Source: Bordetella genomosp. 8 (lineage in GTDB: Bacteria; Pseudomonadota; Gammaproteobacteria; Burkholderiales; Burkholderiaceae_B). From it: a stretch of DNA of 64,000 nt. The position numbers and the translations under genes are program-made. Each line of letters opens with the position of its first letter. Positions within the stretch are counted from its first letter, which is position 1. Shown here piece by piece: positions 1 to 8,339 of the stretch. The stretch covers positions 5,022,001-5,086,000 of the forward strand of contig NZ_CP021108.1 in the NCBI RefSeq assembly GCF_002119685.1. Direction: 5' to 3'. The notes below the pieces were generated by a model that saw only the letters and a list, made by a program, of their open reading frames with translations, made no database searches and had not been told where the DNA came from.

Positions 1-416
1 GCGAACTGGCGCGAGATGCCGATCAGCGCGCGCCGCAGCGATGGGGTGCGCAGCATGCCCAGGACCAGGTGCGCGGTCCGCACCCGGGCTTGCGCGTACT
101 GCAGCGACGCGTACATCCAACCGCATTCGGCCGCTTCCTCGATCTGGCCGGAAAGATCCAGCATCCTGCCCGCGCCGGGCGGCAGCCGGTCCAGCGCGCC
201 CGTCAGATCGCGCGCCAACGCGGCGCTGTCGACCTGGAAATGGCGCAGGATGCGCAACAGGTCCGAGTCATGGAGCTGCAGGACCTGATGCAGCCAGTGC
301 TCCAGCTCGACGTGCGCGTGCCCGCGCAGCTTGCAGAAGGTCGTGGCGCTTTCCATGGCTCGATAGGCGAGCGGGGAGAGTTTGCCGAATAAAGCAGCGC
401 GGCTGATATCCGCCAT
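1..416 (-). CDS. tssH: TssH (ClpV) AAA+ ATPase of the type VI secretion system, N-terminal part only
   Basis: The gene is cut by the left edge, so only about 138 residues of an expected 850-900 are visible. TssH is the cytoplasmic AAA+ unfoldase that takes apart contracted TssB/TssC sheaths so that they can be reused. The visible part is the Clp-N type domain: it opens MADISRAALFGKLSPLAY and contains the HVELEHWLHQVL segment typical of ClpV proteins. The Walker motifs lie outside the window. The ATG follows the tssG stop codon by a few bases, so it is translated as part of the same operon. Identity rests on the N-domain and on position directly after tssG, the usual place of clpV. Confidence 0.86.
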   Translation of the reverse strand, partial: MADISRAALFGKLSPLAYRAMESATTFCKLRGHAHVELEHWLHQVLQLHDSDLLRILRHFQVDSAALARDLTGALDRLPPGAGRMLDLSGQIEEAAECGWMYASLQYAQARVRTAHLVLGMLRTPSLRRALIGISRQF

Positions 417-419
417 ATG

Positions 420-1505
420 TCAAAGTCCTTGGCCGCGCCGGTCAGCGCGTGTGTAAGTGTTTTCGCGCGGCTGGATGCGCACGGCCGGCGTTACGCCAGC
501 CGCCGTGCGGCGGCCCAGCCAACTGGTGTATGCCAGCCGCGCGTGGCCATCCAGCCGCATGCATGCCGCGGCTGCGCGCGTCAGGCGCAGTTCGATGTCC
601 CATTCCAGCAGGCCGCCGGTGTAGAGACGGACCCAGTCGACCAGACGTCCGTGGCTGGCCGTGCCGGGCAGCAGGCGCCGCATATCGTCGGCCCCAACCG
701 GCCCTATCAGTACGCGGAATTTGCTTTGCCGGTCCCACACGCGCTTGCCGATGACCAGGCCGCGGCCCAGCGAGCGCGGGGGCACCCTGCTCCCCAACCG
801 GGTGCGGTCGTCAGCGCCCAGCCGCAGCCAGGTACCGACGAACTGCCGGATCCGCACGGGTACGCCGAAGTACTGGCCCAGCAGCAGCCCCAGGCCGCTG
901 GCGTGGCGGGTACGCGTGGACAGCAGGCCGCAGAATTGCAGCCTGTCCAGCAGGTCTCCCGCATCCGTCGCATCCCGCGCGCCCGCCTTCGCCGCGCCCG
1001 TGTCGGACCAGCCGCACAGGCTGGCGACGTAGTAGCCATAGCCGGTGCGGGCAGGCCGCCGCGGGTCCAGCCCGACCACGGGCTGGCCGGCGGCCCAGGC
1101 CCGATAGAACAGGCTTAGCTGCCGATGGTGGAACACGTCGGCGAACGCGGCGAGCGTCGCATCGCCGGCGTGGGCGATGCGGTTGTGCACATACTCGGCC
1201 AAGTGCAATGGCATAGGGCCGTTGGCGCCGAACAGGCCACCCACATTCACCGACAGCCGCGCCGGCCCGCCATCGCCGCCCGGCTGGTAGGCGTTCAGTT
1301 CGGCCGCGACGAAACCCAGGCGCGGCCGCTGGCCGATCCTGACCGCATCGTCGCGGGGATGCTGCGTATAGCCCAGCCGCGGCCGGTCGCGATGCGCGGC
1401 CTCGATGAGCCGCAGCGCCTGGAAGAAACCGAAGCGGCGCGTGTCACGCGCCAGCAGGCCGTCGGGGCCTACAGCATGTGGCACAGGCCCTCCTTGCCGG
1501 CCCAC
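420..1505 (-). CDS. tssG: TssG, type VI secretion baseplate subunit
   Basis: TssG forms the baseplate wedge with TssE, TssF and TssK and docks the tail to the membrane complex. The protein is up to 361 residues, close to the usual 330-360. The family-typical FGFFQALRLIE segment lies about 25 residues from the proposed start. The ATG at 1505 makes the gene overlap the end of tssF by 37 bases. A GTG at 1484 would give a shorter overlap and a protein seven residues shorter, and I cannot decide between them. It sits between tssF and tssH, as in most T6SS clusters. The stop lies three bases before the tssH start. Confidence 0.9.
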   Translation of the reverse strand: MGRQGGPVPHAVGPDGLLARDTRRFGFFQALRLIEAAHRDRPRLGYTQHPRDDAVRIGQRPRLGFVAAELNAYQPGGDGGPARLSVNVGGLFGANGPMPLHLAEYVHNRIAHAGDATLAAFADVFHHRQLSLFYRAWAAGQPVVGLDPRRPARTGYGYYVASLCGWSDTGAAKAGARDATDAGDLLDRLQFCGLLSTRTRHASGLGLLLGQYFGVPVRIRQFVGTWLRLGADDRTRLGSRVPPRSLGRGLVIGKRVWDRQSKFRVLIGPVGADDMRRLLPGTASHGRLVDWVRLYTGGLLEWDIELRLTRAAAACMRLDGHARLAYTSWLGRRTAAGVTPAVRIQPRENTYTRADRRGQGL

Positions 1506-3376
1506 CGCATGATCTCGCCCCGTGCGGGCGTGCGAACGAGGGTTTCGGCAAAGTGGTTGATCGACACATAGCCCGCGAAGAAGGCCTGCAGCACGGCGGA
1601 AAGAAGAAAGGCGCCGCCACCCTGGAACGCGCCGTCGTCCAGGGTCAGGGTGACTTCCAGGCCGCGCCCGAACGCAGCGCGCCCGGGCATGGGCAACCTG
1701 CGGGTAATGCCGCGCGATCGCACGCCGGCGATACCGGATATCTGCCGCCTGCCGACGACGTCGGTCTCATGGCAGTACAGGTCCAGCAGCTCGCGTATGC
1801 CACACCCGTCCGCGCCGTCGTCGTCGAACAGCGAACGGTGATTGAGCGCCAGGTGGTTCAGCAGGCGCCAGGTCGAGGCGTTCGCCGTCATGCCGGGCCG
1901 CGGTTCGCTCGGCCCGGCGACGCAGCGGATGCTGCGCACCGGCATTTCGTCATCGAAGAAGAAATCGGTGGCACCCACGCCCACCGGCATCGACAATGGG
2001 AGGTCGCGGTTGGTGCACCACGCGTCTATCCCCAGCTGCCGGATGTCGTCGCCCAGCGGGGCGGCGTCCATGTCGAGCAAGGCGATGAACACATCGCTGC
2101 CCAGGTAGCGCGAGCGCGGACCATCACGCAGCTCCCTCTGCGTCGCGCGGCGCGGTTCGCGGCGCAACTGGAAGAACCCTCCGCCGCCACGGCGCTGCGC
2201 CTCCGGGTCGCGGACCCGGAAGAAAGGCTCGAATGTGCGTGGCGGGGTATCGGATGCGCCATAACCGTGAGCCGCCTCCACGCCATGGATCTCCAGATCG
2301 ATCGGCCGGCTGCGATCCGGTACGACATGGAATTCGAACTTGCCCGGATCCAGGATGAGCCGGTCGGAACGGCAGGGAAACAGGTTGATCGCCGGCGTGC
2401 AGTTCAGGCAGAAGTTCGACGGGCCGACGACGCGGTCGAGATGCGGGTCGTGGTTGTCGAGCAGCAGCACGACGTCGAAGGCGGATCCGTCGCGGCCACG
2501 CAATGCGTCGGCCAGGCCATGCAGCTCGACGAACAGATAGCGCTCCGGGAAAGCGAAGTACTCCTGCAGCAGCCGGTAGCCACGAAAGGCCTGGCGGGAA
2601 GGCGGCAGCAGCGCCTCCTGGTCGGACAGCCCGGCCGCCGTGACGCAGCCTTCGCCCAGGGGTACGAGCCAGCCTCTCGCGGCGGTCCCCGTGCCGGCAG
2701 TCGCGGGCGACGCGGCGGGCGCCGACAGCCAGCCCTGGATGACGTGGCCCACCAGGAGTTCGTACAGCCGGGATGGCAGCGCGTCCGCGCCGCGCAGGAA
2801 CAAGGCCAGCTTGTCCATCGCCAGGGACCGCGCGGGTATGCCGCCCGGCAAAGAGAACCGCAGGCGCAACATGGCTTCCGGCCGCCGGCCATTGTCCATG
2901 CGGGCGCCGTTGATGCCGCCCATATAGGGCGTGTATTCGGCGGCATCGAGGCGCAGCGGCCAGAGCGTCACATCGTGGGCGGTCCGGTACTCGCAGCGCG
3001 TCGTGCCGAACTTGTCCAAATGGCTTTTCAAGGACGTACCGCGCGCGACCCGATAGCCGCGCGCCAGGGCGGGATGCCCCCACTCGGGCTGGAACTGGAT
3101 CACCGCCATGGAGGGCGTGGGCGCGAGAAACCGCGGGTAGATCATCTCGGCCAGATGCCGCGTGAAGCGCGGGAACTCGGCCTCCAGCCGCATGCGGGTG
3201 CGCGCGGCCAGGAAGCTGAAGCCTTCCAGCATGCGCTCCACATAAGGGTCGGCGCATTCGAAGCTTTCCAGCCCCAGGCGCCCGGCGATCTTGGGATAGG
3301 CCGCGGCAAACTCGCCACCCATCTCGCGCAGATAGCGCAGCTCCTCGCTGTAGTAACGCAGGAATTCCGGATTCAT
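1469..3376 (-). CDS. tssF: TssF, type VI secretion baseplate subunit
   Basis: TssF (VasA/ImpG) is the large baseplate wedge protein that binds TssG, TssE and TssK in the cytoplasm. The 635 residues fit the family length of roughly 580-640. The N-terminus MNPEFLRYYSEELRYLREMG is the characteristic TssF opening. It is followed by conserved segments ECADPYVERMLEGFSFLAAR (about residues 40-60) and FPRFTRHLAEMIYPRFLAP (about 68-87). The start lies 10 bases after the tssE stop and the end overlaps tssG, so the three genes are translationally coupled. Confidence 0.95.
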   Translation of the reverse strand: MNPEFLRYYSEELRYLREMGGEFAAAYPKIAGRLGLESFECADPYVERMLEGFSFLAARTRMRLEAEFPRFTRHLAEMIYPRFLAPTPSMAVIQFQPEWGHPALARGYRVARGTSLKSHLDKFGTTRCEYRTAHDVTLWPLRLDAAEYTPYMGGINGARMDNGRRPEAMLRLRFSLPGGIPARSLAMDKLALFLRGADALPSRLYELLVGHVIQGWLSAPAASPATAGTGTAARGWLVPLGEGCVTAAGLSDQEALLPPSRQAFRGYRLLQEYFAFPERYLFVELHGLADALRGRDGSAFDVVLLLDNHDPHLDRVVGPSNFCLNCTPAINLFPCRSDRLILDPGKFEFHVVPDRSRPIDLEIHGVEAAHGYGASDTPPRTFEPFFRVRDPEAQRRGGGGFFQLRREPRRATQRELRDGPRSRYLGSDVFIALLDMDAAPLGDDIRQLGIDAWCTNRDLPLSMPVGVGATDFFFDDEMPVRSIRCVAGPSEPRPGMTANASTWRLLNHLALNHRSLFDDDGADGCGIRELLDLYCHETDVVGRRQISGIAGVRSRGITRRLPMPGRAAFGRGLEVTLTLDDGAFQGGGAFLLSAVLQAFFAGYVSINHFAETLVRTPARGEIMRWAGKEGLCHML

Positions 3377-3386
3377 TCACGCCCCC

Positions 3387-3911
3387 TCATTCACGACCCT
3401 GTGTGGCGCCAGGGTCGACCACGATCTGGCCGTTTTCCAGATCCAGCTCGGTCATCAGGTACAGGCGTTCGGGATAGGGTTGCGCCCAGAGATCGCCCTC
3501 GACCAGGAAGGCCATGGTGTTGTGCCGGGCGTCCTGGTCGGGCGTCACGGGCGATACCTTGAGCGTGTCCGCCAGGATCCTCGGCTCGAAGCGCCGCAGG
3601 GTCTCGGCGATGTCCGACGCCAGCCGCAGCCTGTCGACGTTGGACGCGACCTTGCCGGCGTAGTCGGGCAAGCCCGCGTTCAATACGGATCCGGCGATCT
3701 CGGGATACGTTTCCAGCCCGCTTTGCGCTCCGGGGGTATGGAGCCGGCGCGCATTGAGCAGTTGGCGCACGTCGCGCAGCACGCCTTCGCGCAGCTGCCG
3801 CAGCGAGATCACCCTGTGCTCGCGCGATTCCAGCGCCGATCCAGGGTTGAGGTCGGTGAGCCTGTCGAGTAGCGCCGGCTGCAGCCGATTCCTGCTGACG
3901 AGTTCGGTCAT
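3387..3911 (-). CDS. tssE: TssE, gp25-like baseplate protein of the type VI secretion system
   Basis: TssE is the lysozyme-like gp25 homologue that starts sheath assembly on the baseplate. I chose the ATG at 3911, giving 174 residues beginning MTELVSRNRLQPALLDRLTD, because this matches the family start. The longer reading from 4010 adds 33 residues of unlike sequence. A weak purine-rich GAGAG lies directly upstream. Conserved pieces are LTDLNPGS, a REHR motif near residue 30 and LRRFEPRI in the second half, the EPR-like element of gp25 proteins. It lies between hcp and tssF, as in the Pseudomonas aeruginosa H1 cluster. Confidence 0.92.
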   Translation of the reverse strand: MTELVSRNRLQPALLDRLTDLNPGSALESREHRVISLRQLREGVLRDVRQLLNARRLHTPGAQSGLETYPEIAGSVLNAGLPDYAGKVASNVDRLRLASDIAETLRRFEPRILADTLKVSPVTPDQDARHNTMAFLVEGDLWAQPYPERLYLMTELDLENGQIVVDPGATQGRE

Positions 3912-4028
3912 CTCTCGTGTGCAACCATCAGGTGATGAAACGATGGGAAGGCGGCCGGACCGCCTTATCGGCGGCCCGGCCGTACCGGCTGGCGCTCGGA
4001 TAAAGCGCAACCCGGTTCAAGCCGCCTG

Positions 4029-4532
4029 TCAGAGGGCTTCGTGCGTGACGCGGTCGTAGCCGCGGGTGCCGGTGGGTTTGAGCGTGCCGTCGTCGGTCAC
4101 CTCGAAGGTATCGATCATGATCCGCTTGTAGTCGATGGCGAAGTTATCGACGCCGCCTACCGAACCGGGTTGGAAATCGATGATGTAGCAGTTGCTGAGT
4201 GTCCATTTCTCTGCGATCGTCGGCTTGCTCTCGCCGTCCCGCGTGTATTGGTAGATGGTGATCTCGGGCACCTCCAGCCGCTTGTCGAATGCGGAAGCCA
4301 GCTTGGGCGTCGCCGCCGACGTGGGCTTGGACACGACGACGTCGCTGTACACCACGCTGCCCGGGCGCATCTGGCCGCCCATCTTCAGGCGGCCGGCGTT
4401 GCCGGACTGGTAGTTGGCATGGAACAGGTCGACCTGCTTTTCCGCCCCGGCCAGCTCGGAAGCGCCGGGAATGTCCTTGCCGAAATCGCCGGTCCAGCGA
4501 ATCGGTTGCTCTCTATAATCCATGTCGCTCAT
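4029..4532 (-). CDS. hcp: Hcp (TssD), type VI secretion tube protein
   Basis: Hcp forms the hexameric rings of the inner tube expelled by sheath contraction and also carries small effectors. The ATG at 4532 is preceded by a good ribosome binding site (AGGAG seven bases upstream), giving 167 residues; the reading frame is open upstream but unlike the family. The sequence has the family traits IPGASE near the N-terminus, VVVSKPTSAATPKL, VPEITIYQYTRDGE and the C-terminal FEVTDDGT element. The gene lies 104 bases after the tssC stop, a larger gap than elsewhere in the operon. With its strong ribosome binding site this fits the high demand for Hcp. Confidence 0.95.
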   Translation of the reverse strand: MSDMDYREQPIRWTGDFGKDIPGASELAGAEKQVDLFHANYQSGNAGRLKMGGQMRPGSVVYSDVVVSKPTSAATPKLASAFDKRLEVPEITIYQYTRDGESKPTIAEKWTLSNCYIIDFQPGSVGGVDNFAIDYKRIMIDTFEVTDDGTLKPTGTRGYDRVTHEAL

Positions 4533-4636
4533 GCGTGACTCCTGATACGTGATACGCAAAAAATTGCCGAACATCGGAGCCAGCGGCGGATATGCCGCCG
4601 GCCCCATACGGCGGCGCCATGACGCGTCCGACGTAT

Positions 4637-6139
4637 TTACTTCCCTTCGACGGCGGGAAGCTTGCTGACCAACCGCAGCGAAACGGTCAGCCCTTCAAGT
4701 TGGTAGTGAGGCTTCAGATATATCTTGGACGTGTAGAAGCCAGGATTACCCTCAACTTCCTCGACCGTCACGGCCGCGTCGCTGAGCGGCTTCATGGCCT
4801 TGACGAACTCCGACGACTGCGTCGGCATGCCGTCCATGTATTTCAGGATCCAGCGGTACAGCCAGCGCTGCATTTCTTCCTTCGTCTTGAAGGAGCCGAT
4901 CTTGTCGCGCGCGATGCACTTCAGGTAATGCGCGAAGCGGCAGCAGGCGAACAGATACGGCAGCCTTGCGGACAGGTTGGCGTTGGCGGTGGCCTCCGGA
5001 TCGTCGTATTCCGTCGGCAGCTGCAGGGACTGCGCGCCGATGAAGGCGGCGGTGCCGCTGTTCTTCATGTGCACCAGCGGCAGGAAACCCGCCTTGGACA
5101 ATTCGGCCTCGCGGCGATCGCTGATGACCACCTCGGTCGGGCAGATCACGTCGACGCCACCGTCGTCGGTGGGGAACATATGCACCGGCAGCCCGTCCAC
5201 CGCACCGCCCGACTCCACGCCGCGGATGCGCGAGCACCAGCCGTATTCGATGAAGGATCGATTGATGTTGACGGCCATGGCGTACGCCGCGTTGGCCCAG
5301 GTGAAGCGTTCCGGTTCTCCCGAGCCGGTGTCTTCTTCGAAGGCAAACTCATCCACCGGATTGGAGCGCGCGCCGTACGGCGTCCGGGCCAGGAACCGCG
5401 GCAAGGTCAGGCCGATGTAGCGCGAGTCCTCGGATTCGCGCAGCGCGCGCCAGGCGGCATGTTCCGGCGTCTGGAACAGCTTGTTGATATCGCGCGGGTT
5501 GGCCAGGTCGCGCCAGGATTCCAGCAGCATGACCGACGGCGATGCGCCGGCGAAGAAAGGCGTATGGGATGCCGCGCAGATCCTGGCGATCTGCGTCAGC
5601 AGGTCGACGTCGCGCGCGCTGTTGTCGAAGTAATAATCGCCCACCAGGGCGCCGTAGGGCTGGCCGCCGAACTGGCCGAACTCTTCTTCGTAGATCTTCT
5701 TGAAGAAGGGGCTCTGGTCCCACGCCGAGCCCTTGTATTTCTTCAGGGTCTTGTGAAGATCCGTCTTCGAGACGTTCATCACGCGGATCTTCATCTGCTC
5801 GCTGGTTTCGGTGTTCGACACCAAGTAGTGCAAGCCGCGCCACGCGCCTTCGACGCTGCGGAACTCGGCGCAGTTCAGGATCCCGTTGATCTGGAGGGTC
5901 AGCTTGCGGTCGATCTCGGCGATCATGGCCTGGACGGTGTCCATGACATCAGCCGAGATCAGCGTCGCGTCCTTGAGGGCATATTCCGCCAGGGTGGTGA
6001 TGGACTGCTCCACCGCACGCTTGGCCTCATCGTTCTTCGGCTTGAATTCCTTCAGCAACAGGCTGGAAAAATCGCTGCTGGCGCCTTCGATCTCCACCTG
6101 CCCCTTGGCCTGTTCGGCCGCCGCCACTGCTTCACTCAT
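4637..6139 (-). CDS. tssC: TssC, large contractile sheath subunit of the type VI secretion system
   Basis: TssC (VipB) forms the contractile cytoplasmic sheath together with TssB. The 500 residues match the family length of about 490-500. Recognisable elements include FSSLLLKEFKPKNDEAK near residue 25, FRSVEGAWRGLHYLVSNTET around residue 95, YGALVGDYYFDNS, and the C-terminal NPGFYTSKIYLKPHYQLEGL followed by SLRLVSKLP. The gene follows tssB by 25 bases. Length and conserved ends suggest an intact gene. Confidence 0.97.
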   Translation of the reverse strand: MSEAVAAAEQAKGQVEIEGASSDFSSLLLKEFKPKNDEAKRAVEQSITTLAEYALKDATLISADVMDTVQAMIAEIDRKLTLQINGILNCAEFRSVEGAWRGLHYLVSNTETSEQMKIRVMNVSKTDLHKTLKKYKGSAWDQSPFFKKIYEEEFGQFGGQPYGALVGDYYFDNSARDVDLLTQIARICAASHTPFFAGASPSVMLLESWRDLANPRDINKLFQTPEHAAWRALRESEDSRYIGLTLPRFLARTPYGARSNPVDEFAFEEDTGSGEPERFTWANAAYAMAVNINRSFIEYGWCSRIRGVESGGAVDGLPVHMFPTDDGGVDVICPTEVVISDRREAELSKAGFLPLVHMKNSGTAAFIGAQSLQLPTEYDDPEATANANLSARLPYLFACCRFAHYLKCIARDKIGSFKTKEEMQRWLYRWILKYMDGMPTQSSEFVKAMKPLSDAAVTVEEVEGNPGFYTSKIYLKPHYQLEGLTVSLRLVSKLPAVEGK

Positions 6140-6164
6140 GTTCTAACCTCGTATCCTGGGGAAT

Positions 6165-6740
6165 TCACGATTGGGGTGCCGCGCCTTCCGGCTCGCCGGA
6201 AGCTGGCGCCTGGCCGGCGCCGGCATCGTCGCCTTCCCCGCCTTCGCCTGGCGTGGCCGGTTGCGCGAGCGTCTGCATCAGCGCCGGATCCGACAACAGC
6301 CTGGACACCATGTCTTCCGCGCTGACCTTCCCATCCATATAGGTCATCAGGTTGGCCAGGTGGCTGCGTGCTTCCAGCATCCGGCGCAGCGGTTCGACCT
6401 TGCGCGCGATGGCCGCGGGCGAGAAATCGTCCATGCATTCGAAGGTGATATCCACGCCCAGGTTGCCCTCGCCGGTCAGCGCGTTGGGCACCGACGTGGC
6501 CACGCGTGGCTTGATCGCGGCCATGCGATCGTCGAAGTTTTCGCTGTCGATCTCCAGGAACTTGCGCACGGCGACCGGCGGCAGCGCTTCGAGCGACTGT
6601 CCGGACAGGTCGGACATCACGCCCATGACGAAGGGCAGGTTCACCTTCTTTTCCGCACCGTTCACCTCGACTTCGTACTCGATCTGCACACGGGGCGGAC
6701 GCATGCGTCCGATGGACTTCTGACTGTTTTCCTTGGCCAT
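6165..6740 (-). CDS. tssB: TssB, small contractile sheath subunit of the type VI secretion system
   Basis: TssB (VipA) pairs with TssC to build the sheath, and its helix is the ClpV recognition element. The protein is 191 residues, slightly longer than the usual 160-175. Conserved pieces are SIGRMRPPRVQIEYEVEVNG at the N-terminus, LPFVMGVMSDLSG around residues 36-48 and ITFECMDDFSPAAIARKV around residue 100. The extra length is a C-terminal Gly/Glu/Ala/Pro-rich tail of about 30 residues that is probably disordered. It lies 14 bases downstream of tssA. Confidence 0.97.
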   Translation of the reverse strand: MAKENSQKSIGRMRPPRVQIEYEVEVNGAEKKVNLPFVMGVMSDLSGQSLEALPPVAVRKFLEIDSENFDDRMAAIKPRVATSVPNALTGEGNLGVDITFECMDDFSPAAIARKVEPLRRMLEARSHLANLMTYMDGKVSAEDMVSRLLSDPALMQTLAQPATPGEGGEGDDAGAGQAPASGEPEGAAPQS

Positions 6741-6754
6741 CCGGAATATCTCCG

Positions 6755-7873
6755 TTAGTGGGTTGAATAAGCTTCCGACGGATCGATGCCGGGTTGAGAC
6801 ACCTCGGGGCGAATGCCGAGAAGAATGCCGATCTCCGCGGATCCCTGCGGCGCCAGCTCGGACATGAGCTCGAGGAAGTTCATGGGGATGAGTCCCTTGG
6901 CGCGCTGGAGCAGGACAGGCACGGGGCTGCCAGGCTCCTGTTGGGCGTAGTACTCGCAGATGCGGTCCAGCAGGCGCGCGACATCATCGCGGCAGCGGAT
7001 GTCGCCGTCCGCGCCGGCATGGGTGCCCGCATGTATGCCGTCGTGCATACCGCCATGAGCGCCGCTGGCTTCGTCGTCGGCAGCCGGTCCGTCCATGTCG
7101 GTTTCCTGACCCGCCGGGCGGCGTCCGGACCGCAGCACATCGGGATGGCGCGACAGGTAGTCGCGCATCACCCTGGCCGCATGGCGCAAGACCCGGGGCA
7201 GCTTCTCCACGGCCAGCGCGTGGCCCGGTTCGACGCGTCGAGACAGCAGGTCGTCGATGCGTTCGAGGCTGGCGCAGGCCTGCTCCAGCCAGGCCAGGCA
7301 GGTTTCGATATCCGCGCGGCTGGCGGCGTGCACGGCAGCCTCGATGGCTTCCGGCTCCGGGGCGGTTTCGCCCTGGCGCGGGGTAAGTTCGCCTGTGACG
7401 AGTTCGATATCGCGCGGCGTCACGGCGCCGAAGCCCGCCGCGCGCACCAAGGCCGCCAGCCGCGCCTGGCGCAGCAGGCCATCGATGTCGTCGAGTTCGA
7501 CGAGGATGTTCAGGCGCTCGACCGGATCGTTGTCTTCGTCCAGGGCGGGATGCAAATGTTCCCAATGGCGTTCGATGCAGGCCTCGAGCAGCGCCAATCC
7601 GTCGAGCAGGCCGGCATGTCCATGCAGGCCGGTCAGGCAACGGACGTTCCACACCAGCACGCGCAGGTCGCGAGTGCGCGCCAGCAGCTTCAGTACCGCC
7701 GGCCCGGCCGATCGCCAGTCGGGATCGGCGGCGTCGATGCGCATATCGCCGTATTCCACCGCCGTCGTGCCCTGCATGAGGCGGGTCAGTTCGATGTAGT
7801 CGGCGTCGTACTGCAGGTCGGGACCGCAAGGCGCGTCGGGCGCGATGTCGCCCAGATACGCGTCCAGGTCCAT
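6755..7873 (-). CDS. tssA: TssA (ImpA family), type VI secretion cap protein
   Basis: TssA proteins cap the growing tail and coordinate tube and sheath polymerisation. The ImpA N-terminal domain begins immediately at MDLDAYLGDIAPDAPCGPDL, so I place the start at 7873, giving 372 residues. The frame is open further upstream, with an ATG at 8074, but that extension is low-complexity and unlike the family. No strong Shine-Dalgarno precedes 7873, so the start is the least certain of this operon. It is the first gene of the minus-strand run tssA-B-C-hcp-E-F-G-H and is divergent from the DUF3626-like gene. Confidence 0.88.
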   Translation of the reverse strand: MDLDAYLGDIAPDAPCGPDLQYDADYIELTRLMQGTTAVEYGDMRIDAADPDWRSAGPAVLKLLARTRDLRVLVWNVRCLTGLHGHAGLLDGLALLEACIERHWEHLHPALDEDNDPVERLNILVELDDIDGLLRQARLAALVRAAGFGAVTPRDIELVTGELTPRQGETAPEPEAIEAAVHAASRADIETCLAWLEQACASLERIDDLLSRRVEPGHALAVEKLPRVLRHAARVMRDYLSRHPDVLRSGRRPAGQETDMDGPAADDEASGAHGGMHDGIHAGTHAGADGDIRCRDDVARLLDRICEYYAQQEPGSPVPVLLQRAKGLIPMNFLELMSELAPQGSAEIGILLGIRPEVSQPGIDPSEAYSTH

Positions 7874-8339
7874 GGCGCCTGCGCGCTGTCGGGCGTGCCC
7901 CGCATCCTTGCCCGGCACGTCCCGCGCGACGCCGTGCGCCAGGCCGGAGGCCTGCGCGGCCTCCGGTGGCGCGGCGTCATCCTGATGCGCGGCTCGCTCG
8001 GTAAGTACATCTTGAACAGACACGATAATGTCTCTCTGGGACAGCAGCACGCTGGCTTGTGACTGGGGCTGCATCGATACGAAGCGAGTCGCTTCGATCT
8101 GGCGATGCGGGTTGCGCGAGGCACATCCTGTGGGATGCACGCCGACGAACGAAACTTTACGTGCGCGGCAAGGTCGCAAGAATCCGAGAAATCTGAGGAC
8201 GTCGAAAAATCGCGCGCATGGGATCGCCGCATGTTGCGCGTCGATCACTTTGAGATTTATCGGCAGGCCACGATCGCGGCACGCCGCTATGTTTTCGTCT
8301 CAGGCAATCCTGCCCGACCGCAACATGACGGAGACATCG
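7874..8339. promoter_or_regulatory. Divergent intergenic region between the T6SS operon and the DUF3626-like gene
   Basis: These 466 bases separate tssA from the oppositely transcribed gene at 8340 and must hold both promoters. The tssA frame stays open through most of it, so part could be coding if tssA starts earlier. I see one clear palindrome at 8080-8096 and no confident sigma-70 or sigma-54 promoter pair. No small gene or RNA is recognisable. Confidence 0.5.
8080..8096. promoter_or_regulatory. Palindrome upstream of tssA, possible operator
   Basis: The sequence cgaagcga-g-tcgcttcg is a perfect 8-base inverted repeat around one central base. A one-base spacer suits a dimeric DNA-binding protein better than an RNA hairpin. 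It lies about 210 bases upstream of the tssA start and 245 bases upstream of the divergent gene. No regulator is assigned. Confidence 0.35.

Noticed and set aside
1478..3562. Long plus-strand open frame across tssF and tssE
   Set aside because: It mirrors the minus-strand T6SS genes; its translation has no recognisable domain and the opposite strand encodes clear TssF and TssE.
7874..8074. Longer TssA starting at 8074 or earlier
   Set aside because: The ImpA domain begins at the chosen ATG and the extension is low-complexity, though the weak ribosome binding site leaves some doubt.
8100..8150. Sigma-54-like ggcac...tgca pair near the T6SS promoter region
   Set aside because: The spacing between the GG and GC elements is about 16 bases instead of 10.
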